NCBI GenBank assembly: GCA_003149065.1
Contig: QGFZ01000003.1
Span: 310,001-374,000 of the forward strand
Direction of reading: 5' to 3'
DNA from: Ruminococcaceae bacterium R-25
GTDB lineage: Bacteria > Bacillota > Clostridia > Saccharofermentanales > Saccharofermentanaceae
Length of the DNA stretch: 64,000 nt
Within the stretch, counting starts at the first letter, position 1, and every line of letters begins with the position of its first letter. This document shows, piece after piece, positions 42,803 to 50,784 of the stretch. The notes below the pieces were generated by a model. It ran no database searches. It saw only the letters and a program-made list of their open reading frames with translations, and had not been told where the DNA came from. The translations under genes and the position numbers were made by a program.

Positions 42803-44184
42803 GGCAGAACGGGTATCAGTCCCATATAGTTCCTGCCGCCGCCCATATGAAGATGGATATCGCCCCTCGTGAGGACCTTTACAGTATCTTCTGTAATGAT
42901 CTCGCCGGGCATCAGGATCGGTATTCCGGGCGGGAAGCCGTAGATGAATTCGCCTGAAGGCCTTCCGATACAGAATTCGGGTTCGAGTTCGACGCAGCGG
43001 AGTCTCGACTGTGCAGCTTCCCTGAGCGTCATTGCAAATCTCGGATAAGGCCTTGAGATAAACTTTGATTCGGCATAAGGGCTGTCCACAGCGTCATCGA
43101 CCGCGCGGACCGCGTCGCAGAAGCGCTTTAAGGAATCGATCGTGTCGCCTATGCCTGTCATTGCGATCATGTGGGAAGGGAAGCTCGCTTCGCATTCGAT
43201 GTTGAATGTTCCTCTGAGCTGGTCGAAAAGGAAATCCCCGTAGCCCATTATTACGAACTTGGATCTCTCCCTCACGGGTGCTTCCCAAAGCCTGAAATTA
43301 CGAAGGCCTCTTAAGTTCTCTTCCGCATAAGATATCGCTTCTTCCCACGGCTTTAAGATCTCAGGTCCTTTCGAATAAAGACTCGAAAGGCACTTCGATA
43401 CGCCGCCTAAGAGTATGTAGGAAGGCGAGGAGGTCTCGAAAATATCAAGTCCTCTTCTGATAAGGGACTCTTCTATGGGGCACCCTTCGTTAAGGAGCAT
43501 TACGGCTGTCTGCGTAGGAGAAGACAATGTCTTGTGAAGGCTCTTTATTACGATGTCGCCCTTGGAATCCGGACCGAAGAATTTATCGTCCAATCCGAGA
43601 TGTGCGCCGTGTGCACTGTCGGTAATGAGGAGTGCATCGTATTTTCTGGTTATCCTGAAGATCTCGTCCATGTCCGAGATCACGCCTTCATAAGTGGGAG
43701 ACGTTACGACAACTATCTTAAGGGACGGGTCTCTGGCAAGATATCTCTCGATGTCTGAAGGTGATACGTGTCCCGCGAAAGGAAGTCCGATGTCGAATGC
43801 GGGCATCAGAGGAACAATGGAGCTGCCGGTAAGTTCTATTGCATTCCAGACTGACAGATGGCAGTTCATCGCGGTAAGTATTTTCGAGTTCGGATAAAGA
43901 GTCGCAGCGCTCCAGATGGCTGCGAGGATAAGCGCGGAAGATCCGTTTACGGAAATGAACGCGTTCCTGGCTTTCCAGATGGAAGCCGCACAGTCTTCCA
44001 TATCCTTGAGTATCCCTGTAGGGGAATGGAGGTTATCGAATCCGCCGATCTCGGTGATGTCGCGCATGAAAGCCTGTGACACGAAGTCAGGATTGCGCTT
44101 GCCTCCGGGCATGTGCATCGGCAGAGGATCGGTTCCAAGATAGAGCTTCAATGCCGCTCCGAGCCTGTCGTTGTCATACTTCAT
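42799..44184 (-). CDS. Orn/Lys/Arg decarboxylase-type PLP enzyme
   Basis: This 461-residue fold-type I PLP enzyme belongs to the Orn/Lys/Arg decarboxylase major-domain family (Bacillus YaaO/SpeA-like). It has the PLP-binding lysine K218 in VIKSLHKTLSSPTQ, the aspartate in DSAHGAHLG and the family opening PMHMPGGKRN. It may make agmatine or cadaverine, but substrate choice cannot be read from sequence. GGAGG precedes the ATG. Its end overlaps the scfA promoter. Confidence 0.88.
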   Translation of the reverse strand: MKYDNDRLGAALKLYLGTDPLPMHMPGGKRNPDFVSQAFMRDITEIGGFDNLHSPTGILKDMEDCAASIWKARNAFISVNGSSALILAAIWSAATLYPNSKILTAMNCHLSVWNAIELTGSSIVPLMPAFDIGLPFAGHVSPSDIERYLARDPSLKIVVVTSPTYEGVISDMDEIFRITRKYDALLITDSAHGAHLGLDDKFFGPDSKGDIVIKSLHKTLSSPTQTAVMLLNEGCPIEESLIRRGLDIFETSSPSYILLGGVSKCLSSLYSKGPEILKPWEEAISYAEENLRGLRNFRLWEAPVRERSKFVIMGYGDFLFDQLRGTFNIECEASFPSHMIAMTGIGDTIDSLKRFCDAVRAVDDAVDSPYAESKFISRPYPRFAMTLREAAQSRLRCVELEPEFCIGRPSGEFIYGFPPGIPILMPGEIITEDTVKVLTRGDIHLHMGGGRNYMGLIPVLP

Positions 44185-44236
44185 TGCGAACAGCCTCCTT
44201 TAATGTAACTTAACACAAAAACTTGATATTAAGAAG

Positions 44237-44265
44237 TTGACATCTAAATTCTACACATGTAGAAT
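44237..44265 (+). promoter_or_regulatory. promoter of the BlaI/BlaR1-like operon with one BlaI-type operator
   Basis: TTGACA (44237-44242) and TAGAAT (44260-44265) are 17 bases apart. The palindrome ATTCTACACATGTAGAAT (44248-44265) spans the spacer and the -10 box and contains the BlaI/MecI core TACA-NN-TGTA. This suits autorepression by the first gene of the operon. Confidence 0.85.
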
Positions 44266-44297
44266 GATGAAAAAATAGTACAAGGGGAAATATACAT

Positions 44298-44663
44298 ATG
44301 AAAGAAACATCTATTGGTGACAGCGAATATAAGTTGATGGAGATAATTTGGGAATATTCACCGATCGCTTCCGGCGAATTATCCACCATGTGTGAGATGA
44401 TCCACGGCTGGAAAAAGACCACCGTCTATACCATGCTCAAAAGACTTCAGGACAAGGGCTTTATCAAGAGCGAAAAGTCCACGATCACATATCTTATCGG
44501 AAGAAACGAACTCCAGAAGCAGCAGAGTGAAGAACTTGTTGAAAAGAACTTTAAGGGTTCTCTGCCGATGTTCGTCAATGCCTTCTTGGGCGGCGGTAAG
44601 AAGATGAGCAAGGAAGACGCGCAGAGTCTTATAGACATGATCGAACAGCATACGGAAGAATAA
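44298..44663 (+). CDS. BlaI/MecI-family transcriptional repressor
   Basis: This 121-residue winged-helix repressor of the BlaI/MecI/CopY family has the N-terminal ISDSEYKLMEIIWE-type opening (here IGDSEYKLMEIIWEYSP), KKTTVYTMLKRLQDKGFI as the recognition helix and wing, and a C-terminal dimerisation region with the MSKEDAQSLIDMIE segment. It binds TACA-NN-TGTA palindromes, of which one precedes this gene and four precede 47413. Repressors of this family are inactivated through the BlaR1 metalloprotease. The ATG follows AAGGGGAAA. Likely cotranscribed with the BlaR1-like gene 25 bases downstream. Confidence 0.93.
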   Translation: MKETSIGDSEYKLMEIIWEYSPIASGELSTMCEMIHGWKKTTVYTMLKRLQDKGFIKSEKSTITYLIGRNELQKQQSEELVEKNFKGSLPMFVNAFLGGGKKMSKEDAQSLIDMIEQHTEE

Positions 44664-44688
44664 GGAACTGCTTCAGGGATAGAGTGTT

Positions 44689-47205
44689 ATGAGTTATATA
44701 TTTTCCAAAGTATTGGAGATGAGCCTGTACGGCAGTATTGCCATACTGGTCGTATTGTTGTTCAGACTGATTTTCAAAAAATGCCCGAAGAGGGTAATGA
44801 TCCTTTTCTGGATCATTGTTGCGTTAAGGCTGGTACTGCCGTTCAATTTCAATTCGCCAACGAGCATCCTTAACTTCGGCAAGCTCATGCAGCCGAAGAC
44901 CGTGTCGGCAGAGCCCACGACCTACGATCCGGAGACGAGATTAAGAGAGATTGCGGTAGTCGATACTGCTCCGGTTGTTGTGGAACAGAATGCTCCTGAT
45001 ACAGCCGTAATTGATAACGGCTCTGACACTCAAGAGACGGCCCCCGTGGTTACTGAGCAGGCTCCGAAGGTTACCTTTAAGACCATTCTTCCTTATATCT
45101 GGATTACCGTTATGGTTGGCTTGCTGATTTTCTCCGCAATAAGATATGCGATCTTTTATTCAAGGGCGAGATGGAGTTCACGTTCCTTTGACGGAAGATA
45201 TTACATGGCAAATGATATCGATTCGCCTTTTGTCGTAGGCATCATAAATCCGAAGATCTTTTTCCCGATCAACATGGATGACGACGAGCGCGAATATGTC
45301 CTTAACCATGAGTGGACGCACATAAAGAATAAGGACGGACTTACAAAGCTTCTAAGCTACATTGTCCTTTGCATTCACTGGTTCAATCCGCTTGTATGGC
45401 TCGCTTTCTTCATGCTCTGCGCAGATATCGAAATGCGTGTCGATGAGGAGACCACGAGTAATTTCAACCTTTCAATGGTAAAGGAATACTGCAAGTCTCT
45501 CGTAAGACATGCAGCTGACGACAATAAGGGCGCATTCATGCAGAGCACTGCATTCAGCGGCCTGAGCTTCGGTGGCATGGAAACCAAGATGAGGATCAAG
45601 AATCTTCTGTCCCATAAGATATCGTCAAGAGAGATCCAGATAGCTTCCATCTGCGTTACGCTTGTCTTCTCACTTCTGGTATCCGCATCTTCTATTGATC
45701 ACCAGCCGTGGGTAAGAGAGAAGCCCGCAGAGCCCGAAGAGAGTGCTGTTATTGCGTCTGAGACTACAGAATCTGAACCTTCCGAGACCACAGCCGAGAC
45801 AACAAACTCCAGGAGATGGAGTGCCGCATTTATCGATCCGTATATTGAACTGATCAGAAAGACCGGATATGACAATCAGGGCAACAAGCTGTTTTATAAG
45901 TATGCATTTATCTATGTTGATGATGATCTGATCCCTGAGCTTGTTATGGAAAGACCGACAGAGGGTGCGAACGATCTGGTAAGTCTTTACACTTTCAGAA
46001 ACGGTAAGGTTCTGCCTGTCTTTGAGGACGGCGTTTATATGGATTCGAGCGAGTCTTATCACTACATTCCTTTTGAAGACTTTATTATTCATCATGTTGT
46101 ATTGACCCAGGGTGAGCTCGCTGAAGCCAAGCTCTATTCCATGAATGATCTTATGACAGGTGCAAAGCCTAAAGCAGACGGCTATTTTGAGGGAACTTCG
46201 TTTTCAATAGACGGCAAGAGTGTCACGCAGGATGAATATAAAGAGTTTTTCAGAAGCCGCGAAGCCGAAGTGATAACCGGCAAAGTCGGTCCTGATAAGG
46301 CTATTGAGATCCTGAATGGCCAGAAGACTTCCGGCGGAACCAAGATCCCGTCAAATATCTCGGATGACCCGGCTGTTTCCGAGACAACAGAGACGACGGA
46401 AGAGACAACGGCTGCTACTGCTTCTGAGACCACAACACCTGTTGAGACAACGGTACCTGCAGAGGATAAGCTGCTTTCGATAAGCAAGATAAAGGATTTT
46501 ACGGTCATTCCGTTTGTGAACGAGAGCAACAATTCCACTTTTACTGTCTCAGGAGAATTCGGATATATCATATGCCAGATCCTCCCGGAGAAAGTGGTGC
46601 GCTTCACTATTAAGGACAAGTCATTTGAATATGCAATTCCTTCAACGAGCACCGGAGGAATCTACCTGCTGAAAGATTACGGAAAGGCGAACATCTTTAT
46701 TCAGTTCTACGTTGAAGGCGGAAACCAGATCTGTGCATACAATGTCTTTGATAACGGTGTTTTCTTCAAAGGAGCGGTTAATAACGCCACATTCGAAAGA
46801 GCAGTCGATAATCCCAGAACATTCTGGATAATCGAAAACTATGGGGAAAATGCGGTCGTTGATGTGAGGAGACATTACACGATGTCCAAAACAACAGGAA
46901 TGCCGGCACCTGATACCGACCTGATGTATACGTTATTCATTACGAAGAAGCCTTTAAAGAGCAAGGTTGATCTGAGCGGCTGCCTGATGGTAAACGGCAT
47001 CATATATAAAGACAAGATAATCACGATAAATGCAGGCGAGACAGTAACCCCTTTAAAGACAGACGAAAGGACGAGCATTCAGATCCAAAAAGAAGACGGT
47101 ACTGTGGTCAAGGTAGACTTTAAAGGTCAGATAGACAGATTCTACGACAGCAATAACTACCGATGGGTCTACAATGCCATTGTGGACTGGTTCGAACCTG
47201 CATAA
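44689..47205 (+). CDS. BlaR1-type M56 membrane metalloprotease with a non-penicillin-binding ectodomain
   Basis: This 838-residue protein has about four membrane helices in residues 1-345, with the M56 zinc motif HEWTH (H207, E208, H211) in a loop, as in BlaR1/MecR1. The region after the last helix (about 355-838) has Thr/Glu-rich linkers, a middle domain (about 375-530) and a C-terminal domain (about 600-838). The latter resembles the two repeats of the lipoprotein at 47413, down to the motif YDSNNYRWVYNAI. The penicillin-binding domain of true BlaR1 is missing. It presumably detects an extracellular state and triggers inactivation of the BlaI-like repressor. A terminator follows at 47233. 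Confidence 0.9.
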   Translation: MSYIFSKVLEMSLYGSIAILVVLLFRLIFKKCPKRVMILFWIIVALRLVLPFNFNSPTSILNFGKLMQPKTVSAEPTTYDPETRLREIAVVDTAPVVVEQNAPDTAVIDNGSDTQETAPVVTEQAPKVTFKTILPYIWITVMVGLLIFSAIRYAIFYSRARWSSRSFDGRYYMANDIDSPFVVGIINPKIFFPINMDDDEREYVLNHEWTHIKNKDGLTKLLSYIVLCIHWFNPLVWLAFFMLCADIEMRVDEETTSNFNLSMVKEYCKSLVRHAADDNKGAFMQSTAFSGLSFGGMETKMRIKNLLSHKISSREIQIASICVTLVFSLLVSASSIDHQPWVREKPAEPEESAVIASETTESEPSETTAETTNSRRWSAAFIDPYIELIRKTGYDNQGNKLFYKYAFIYVDDDLIPELVMERPTEGANDLVSLYTFRNGKVLPVFEDGVYMDSSESYHYIPFEDFIIHHVVLTQGELAEAKLYSMNDLMTGAKPKADGYFEGTSFSIDGKSVTQDEYKEFFRSREAEVITGKVGPDKAIEILNGQKTSGGTKIPSNISDDPAVSETTETTEETTAATASETTTPVETTVPAEDKLLSISKIKDFTVIPFVNESNNSTFTVSGEFGYIICQILPEKVVRFTIKDKSFEYAIPSTSTGGIYLLKDYGKANIFIQFYVEGGNQICAYNVFDNGVFFKGAVNNATFERAVDNPRTFWIIENYGENAVVDVRRHYTMSKTTGMPAPDTDLMYTLFITKKPLKSKVDLSGCLMVNGIIYKDKIITINAGETVTPLKTDERTSIQIQKEDGTVVKVDFKGQIDRFYDSNNYRWVYNAIVDWFEPA

Positions 47206-47232
47206 CGCAAACATAATAAAATCAATGCTTTT

Positions 47233-47257
47233 AGGGGAGCTTTGAGCTCCCCTTTTT
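47233..47257 (+). terminator. terminator of the BlaI/BlaR1-like operon
   Basis: AGGGGAGCT (47233-47241) pairs perfectly with AGCTCCCCT (47245-47253) around TTG and is followed by TTTT. Confidence 0.92.
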
Positions 47258-47284
47258 CGTGCCCTGGAAAAGATTTCAAAAAAT

Positions 47285-47302
47285 ATTCTACAAATGTAGA
47301 AA
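47285..47302 (+). promoter_or_regulatory. BlaI-type operator O1
   Basis: ATTCTACAAATGTAGAAA has the TACA-NN-TGTA core. It lies upstream of the -35 box of the 47413 promoter, centred 35 bases before O2. Confidence 0.8.
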
Positions 47303-47308
47303 AAACTA

Positions 47309-47337
47309 TTGACACTGATTTTCTACAAGTGTAGAAT
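47309..47337 (+). promoter_or_regulatory. promoter of the lipoprotein gene with overlapping BlaI-type operator O2
   Basis: TTGACA (47309-47314) and TAGAAT (47332-47337) are 17 bases apart. O2, TTTCTACAAGTGTAGAAT (47320-47337), covers the spacer and -10 box. The design is the same as at 44237-44265. Confidence 0.88.
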
Positions 47338-47352
47338 GACGCTCGTAAGGTT

Positions 47353-47370
47353 GTTCTACGTTTGTAGAAT
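47353..47370 (+). promoter_or_regulatory. BlaI-type operator O3
   Basis: GTTCTACGTTTGTAGAAT has the variant core TACG-NN-TGTA. It lies downstream of the likely start of transcription and overlaps O4 by 3 bases. Confidence 0.65.
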
Positions 47371-47385
47371 CTACGCTTGTAGAAC
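47368..47385 (+). promoter_or_regulatory. BlaI-type operator O4
   Basis: AATCTACGCTTGTAGAAC again has the core TACG-NN-TGTA. It overlaps O3 and lies 28 bases before the start codon of 47413. Confidence 0.65.
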
Positions 47386-47412
47386 AGCTACTATTATTCG
47401 GAGGAAATAAAA

Positions 47413-49269
47413 ATGAAGTCTATAGTAAAACCTATTAAGAGAGGCAGAATTACAGGATCGGCACTTGCAACGGTTATCCTTACAGGCGCAATCGCAGTTA
47501 CGGCATCCGGCTGCACGGCAGAGATCAAGATGGCAGACGGAACTCCTGTAGGAACAGTAGTGATCAATGACGAAGCGCTGGCTTCGGGCATATCGATCAA
47601 TCAGCAGGGCGTAAATGCAGACGTAATTACAGATCCTGCTATCCAATTACCGGCTGATGATTTTGATACGGATATAACACCTTCAGTATCCGTACCTGAA
47701 GAGAGCAAGGAAACGGAAGAGCCCGAAGTTACCGAACCTACTGCAGCAGAGACAACAGCAGCTCCTACCAAGGCACCGGCGACAGCAACTCCCGTACCGG
47801 TAAACGACAGTAAGAAGAGGGACTTTTCGAAGATCAAGAACGGAACAGTAATTCATTTTGATATCAAGGACAACGTTAAAGAGTACAAGGTATCAGGTGA
47901 TTACGGCGAAGTATCTTTCACGGTAAACGCAGGCACGCTCCGCTATGAGACAGAAGGAAACAAGTTATGGCAGGTCAGTATCAGTTCAGAAAGAGTATCC
48001 TACGCATATCTGATCAAGGAAAACGACAAGACATATCTTTATGTAGATGTTGTACGCGGCAATAACAACAACGAAACAAATATATATGAGATAAAAGAGA
48101 ACTCCATCTCATGCATGACTGTCCTTACAAACTTCACGGTATCTCCTTCTATAGACAACACGAAGAATTTCAAGGGATACGACGCAGACGGCGTAATGTT
48201 CTGCAGCGAAAGGCAGTTTAAGATCGGCAAAGACGGACTCCCCGTACCTGCAGACAATATGAGCTATATCGGATCTGTAAGGGTTGTCGCAGCCAGGGAT
48301 CTGACAGGATATCTCGTATCAAACGGCAAAAAGACAAATACCAAGATGACGATCAAGGCCGGTGAAAGTGTTACTCCCACATGGCTCAACGAAGTTGAAT
48401 ACATTGATCTCAAGGATGCCAACAAAAACACCATCAGAGTGGATTTCACTGATGAATGCTGCAAATACTATGACCAGAACGATTACCGCTGGATCTATAC
48501 GGCCCTCCGCAGCATGTTAGTTGAAGTAAGCCAGTTCAAAGCTTCAGTTAATTACCTGTCTGAAGGTTATATTGAGAAGTTCAATGACGGCAGCAAATGC
48601 TTCTGGGCAGAAGGATGCTATGGAAAATTGTGTGTCGAGACACTCGGCAATAACATGCTCAGGATCACAAACGGCAAAAAGAGCTATGATCTCAATATAA
48701 AGTACGGTGATTCCGGTTATGCCTTGAGCAGCGCATATCTTCTTAAGGCAAACGGCAAAGCATATATCTATGTAACTACTGTCAGAAAACCCGGCAATGC
48801 CAGTGATCTTAACGTCTACGAATTAACAGATGATTCGGTAAAGTACGTTGGTACAGTTGAGAACCTTCTTATTAGGACATTAAAGGACACAAAGTCTTTC
48901 TCCTGCTATGAGGATTACGGAAATAATTATCCTTTCCTTATCACGAGAAACTATAAGGTCGCAAAGAACGGACTTGCAATCCCTGCTGACAACTACAGTC
49001 AGTTCGAATGGTCAACGACTTTCAGAGCAGCAAGAGACATGGAAGGTAAGATCGTAAGAGACGGAAAGGTCACAGATGAGACAAAGAAGATCAAGACTGA
49101 CGATCTGATAACACCCGTAGCGGTCAATGAAGTCGAATACATCGATTTTAAGGATGCTTCAGGAGATATCATAAGAGTCGATTTTACAAACGAATGCTGC
49201 ACCTACTACGATCAGAACGATTACCGCTGGATACGCCCCGCGATCCTCAGCATGGTAAAGGATGTATAA
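47413..49269 (+). CDS. lipoprotein with two tandem domains homologous to the BlaR1-like ectodomain
   Basis: This 618-residue lipoprotein has a signal peptide with lipobox TASGC (Cys 34), a Thr/Pro/Glu-rich linker (about 90-137) and two repeats (about 138-373 and 374-618). Each ends with an EVEYIDXKDA segment and a YDQNDYRW motif. The C-terminal domain of the receptor at 44689 is a third, more diverged copy. GGAGG precedes the ATG. A 4-operator BlaI-type promoter controls it, so it appears to be the main target of the regulatory pair. No enzymatic motif is seen; a cell-envelope binding role is likely but unproven. Confidence 0.88.
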   Translation: MKSIVKPIKRGRITGSALATVILTGAIAVTASGCTAEIKMADGTPVGTVVINDEALASGISINQQGVNADVITDPAIQLPADDFDTDITPSVSVPEESKETEEPEVTEPTAAETTAAPTKAPATATPVPVNDSKKRDFSKIKNGTVIHFDIKDNVKEYKVSGDYGEVSFTVNAGTLRYETEGNKLWQVSISSERVSYAYLIKENDKTYLYVDVVRGNNNNETNIYEIKENSISCMTVLTNFTVSPSIDNTKNFKGYDADGVMFCSERQFKIGKDGLPVPADNMSYIGSVRVVAARDLTGYLVSNGKKTNTKMTIKAGESVTPTWLNEVEYIDLKDANKNTIRVDFTDECCKYYDQNDYRWIYTALRSMLVEVSQFKASVNYLSEGYIEKFNDGSKCFWAEGCYGKLCVETLGNNMLRITNGKKSYDLNIKYGDSGYALSSAYLLKANGKAYIYVTTVRKPGNASDLNVYELTDDSVKYVGTVENLLIRTLKDTKSFSCYEDYGNNYPFLITRNYKVAKNGLAIPADNYSQFEWSTTFRAARDMEGKIVRDGKVTDETKKIKTDDLITPVAVNEVEYIDFKDASGDIIRVDFTNECCTYYDQNDYRWIRPAILSMVKDV

Positions 49270-49305
49270 AGAAAGATCACTCCTCTGATATACAGCACAC
49301 AAAAG

Positions 49306-49336
49306 AAAACGGACTGTCAGATGACAGTCCGTTTTT
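49306..49336. terminator. bidirectional terminator after the lipoprotein gene
   Basis: AAAACGGACTGTCA pairs with TGACAGTCCGTTTT around a 2-base loop. T-runs follow on both strands; it serves 47413 and possibly the convergent gene at 49359. Confidence 0.92.
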
Positions 49337-49358
49337 GATTAAACGCTTATTAATTAAA

Positions 49359-50201
49359 TTAAGGATTGATTACTGTGAAGCTGTAGCCTGATACAACATC
49401 GGAATCCTCATAGATCGTCTTCTGCATCTGAAGAGCTGTGGAGAGGAGCAGTGTATAAGGTGAGAGCTTGCCGCCCAAGAGCTCAACGTCTGAGGCGTAG
49501 CTGATAGCCTGAGCTTCGTCGTCTGAGAGCAGCATGTACTGTGAAACGAGGAAGAGGGATCTGACGCCAACGTTCATGTGAACGAGCTTATTGTTGATGG
49601 AGTATGTAGGATTGGAGCTGGATGATGCTCCTGAAAGTCTGCTGCTGAAAGAGAGACCTAATGTGGATGTAGCGCCCAGTGAACTTGTCTCTTCCTGGAT
49701 GAAGAGAGGCTTGCCTTCGATACCAACCTTACCAACTTCGTGGAAGAGAGCGATGATGATAGCGGACTCTTCGTCAAGCTGAGGCATGATCGTATCCTTG
49801 ATTCTTAAGAGCTGCTTAGCTACAGAAACGCTTCTGATAAGGAGACCCTTCTCGCAAGCGAGAGAACCTTTAACCTCTGCAGGTGCTGTGAGCCAGGATG
49901 TTCTGTTCTCGAGGAAATCGATGAAGTGATCGAATTCGGTCTTTCTCTTAACGATAGCAGCCTTGAGCTGTTCATAAAGAGTATCAACGTTGTCCTTATT
50001 TACTTCGATCATAGGCATAATACCGGCAACCTTATCGGACTTGCCTGTAGCTGCTGCTGAAACAGCTGCTGCCTGGGGAGTAACTACTGCGGCGTCATTT
50101 GCGCCTGCACTCTCGTCTGCTGATGTGAATGTATACTTACATTTAGGGCATCTGATAGCCTGATTGGCAATGACCATACCGCAATCGGGACATTTCTTCA
50201 T
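49359..50201 (-). CDS. zinc-ribbon protein with HD-like domain
   Basis: From ATG 50201 (GGAGGT seven bases upstream) this is a 280-residue protein. A zinc ribbon (CPDCG and CPKC) at residues 4-21, then an Ala-rich linker (about 28-60), then a helical domain with IIIALFHEVGKVGI. That segment resembles the HD(x)GK motif of HD-fold phosphohydrolases but has Glu instead of Asp after the His. Whether it is active is doubtful. A Ser-rich stretch follows (about 180-200). No partner is obvious from the neighbours. Confidence 0.7.
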   Translation of the reverse strand: MKKCPDCGMVIANQAIRCPKCKYTFTSADESAGANDAAVVTPQAAAVSAAATGKSDKVAGIMPMIEVNKDNVDTLYEQLKAAIVKRKTEFDHFIDFLENRTSWLTAPAEVKGSLACEKGLLIRSVSVAKQLLRIKDTIMPQLDEESAIIIALFHEVGKVGIEGKPLFIQEETSSLGATSTLGLSFSSRLSGASSSSNPTYSINNKLVHMNVGVRSLFLVSQYMLLSDDEAQAISYASDVELLGGKLSPYTLLLSTALQMQKTIYEDSDVVSGYSFTVINP

Positions 50202-50361
50202 GATTGTGACCTCCTGTTTTGCAGACGCTAAAAGCCTCCGCAACTAATGTTTAAAACTATTTTACAACCATATTTTTATATAATCAATAAGAAAACATTT
50301 TTGTTTAATGGGTTTTATAGCTATTTTTACCAACAATTTTTATTTATTTCCTAGAAAATAA

Positions 50362-50427
50362 AAGACACTGACGAGGGGGTGTCAGTGTCTTAAGGAGGGT
50401 GTTATGAAGTAAGGAACAATTACTTTG
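50362..50427 (+). promoter_or_regulatory. leader with hairpin and two-codon mini-ORF before the 50425 gene
   Basis: AAGACACTGAC (50362-50372) pairs with GTCAGTGTCTT (50381-50391). A strong AAGGAGGG follows at 50392-50399, then ATGAAGTAA at 50403-50411, a complete two-codon frame. Its stop overlaps AAGGA, which is spaced for TTG 50425. The arrangement suggests translational coupling or a regulatory leader. Confidence 0.5.
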
Positions 50428-50784
50428 AACAACCATATCTTACCACCCTCAATATTTACTTTAAGATTCAAAAAAGGCAAAATAGTGGCAAAGAATTGGG
50501 CTAAAAGGGAGGAAACAGGTTTGACACTCGAAGGCAGACTCTTTATCGCAAACAGGATGACCGAGATAAAAGAAGTCACTACGGAGGACACGGATGCCTC
50601 ATATTCCAAGCGCTTGGAGAAGGCTCTGGTAGAGCTTTGCAGGCAGATGGATATACCTGTTCCCATGTGGATGAAGAAAAACACTAAAGAATTTGCAGCA
50701 TTCGGTCAGACGATCTTTTTCCGCGAACAGTATACGGAAAATGTCCGTTTCGACAGATTCCAGATCAAAGTCGTTGAATCCTGA
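50425..50784 (+). CDS. hypothetical protein upstream of the flavoprotein gene
   Basis: This 119-residue protein most likely starts at TTG 50425; no in-frame ATG lies upstream of residue 44, and a stop precedes the TTG. It is a small basic alpha/beta protein (RFKKGKIVAKNWAKREETGLTLEGRL, MWMKKNTKEFAAFGQTIFFREQY) without membrane segments. The stop codon overlaps the ATG of the HI0933-type gene, so the two are coupled. I do not recognise the family. Confidence 0.65.
   Translation: MNNHILPPSIFTLRFKKGKIVAKNWAKREETGLTLEGRLFIANRMTEIKEVTTEDTDASYSKRLEKALVELCRQMDIPVPMWMKKNTKEFAAFGQTIFFREQYTENVRFDRFQIKVVES

Noticed and set aside
44298..47205. A true beta-lactam resistance locus
   Set aside because: There is no beta-lactamase or PBP2a gene here, and the receptor ectodomain lacks penicillin-binding motifs; the degenerate fold at 56387 is far away and has no operator.
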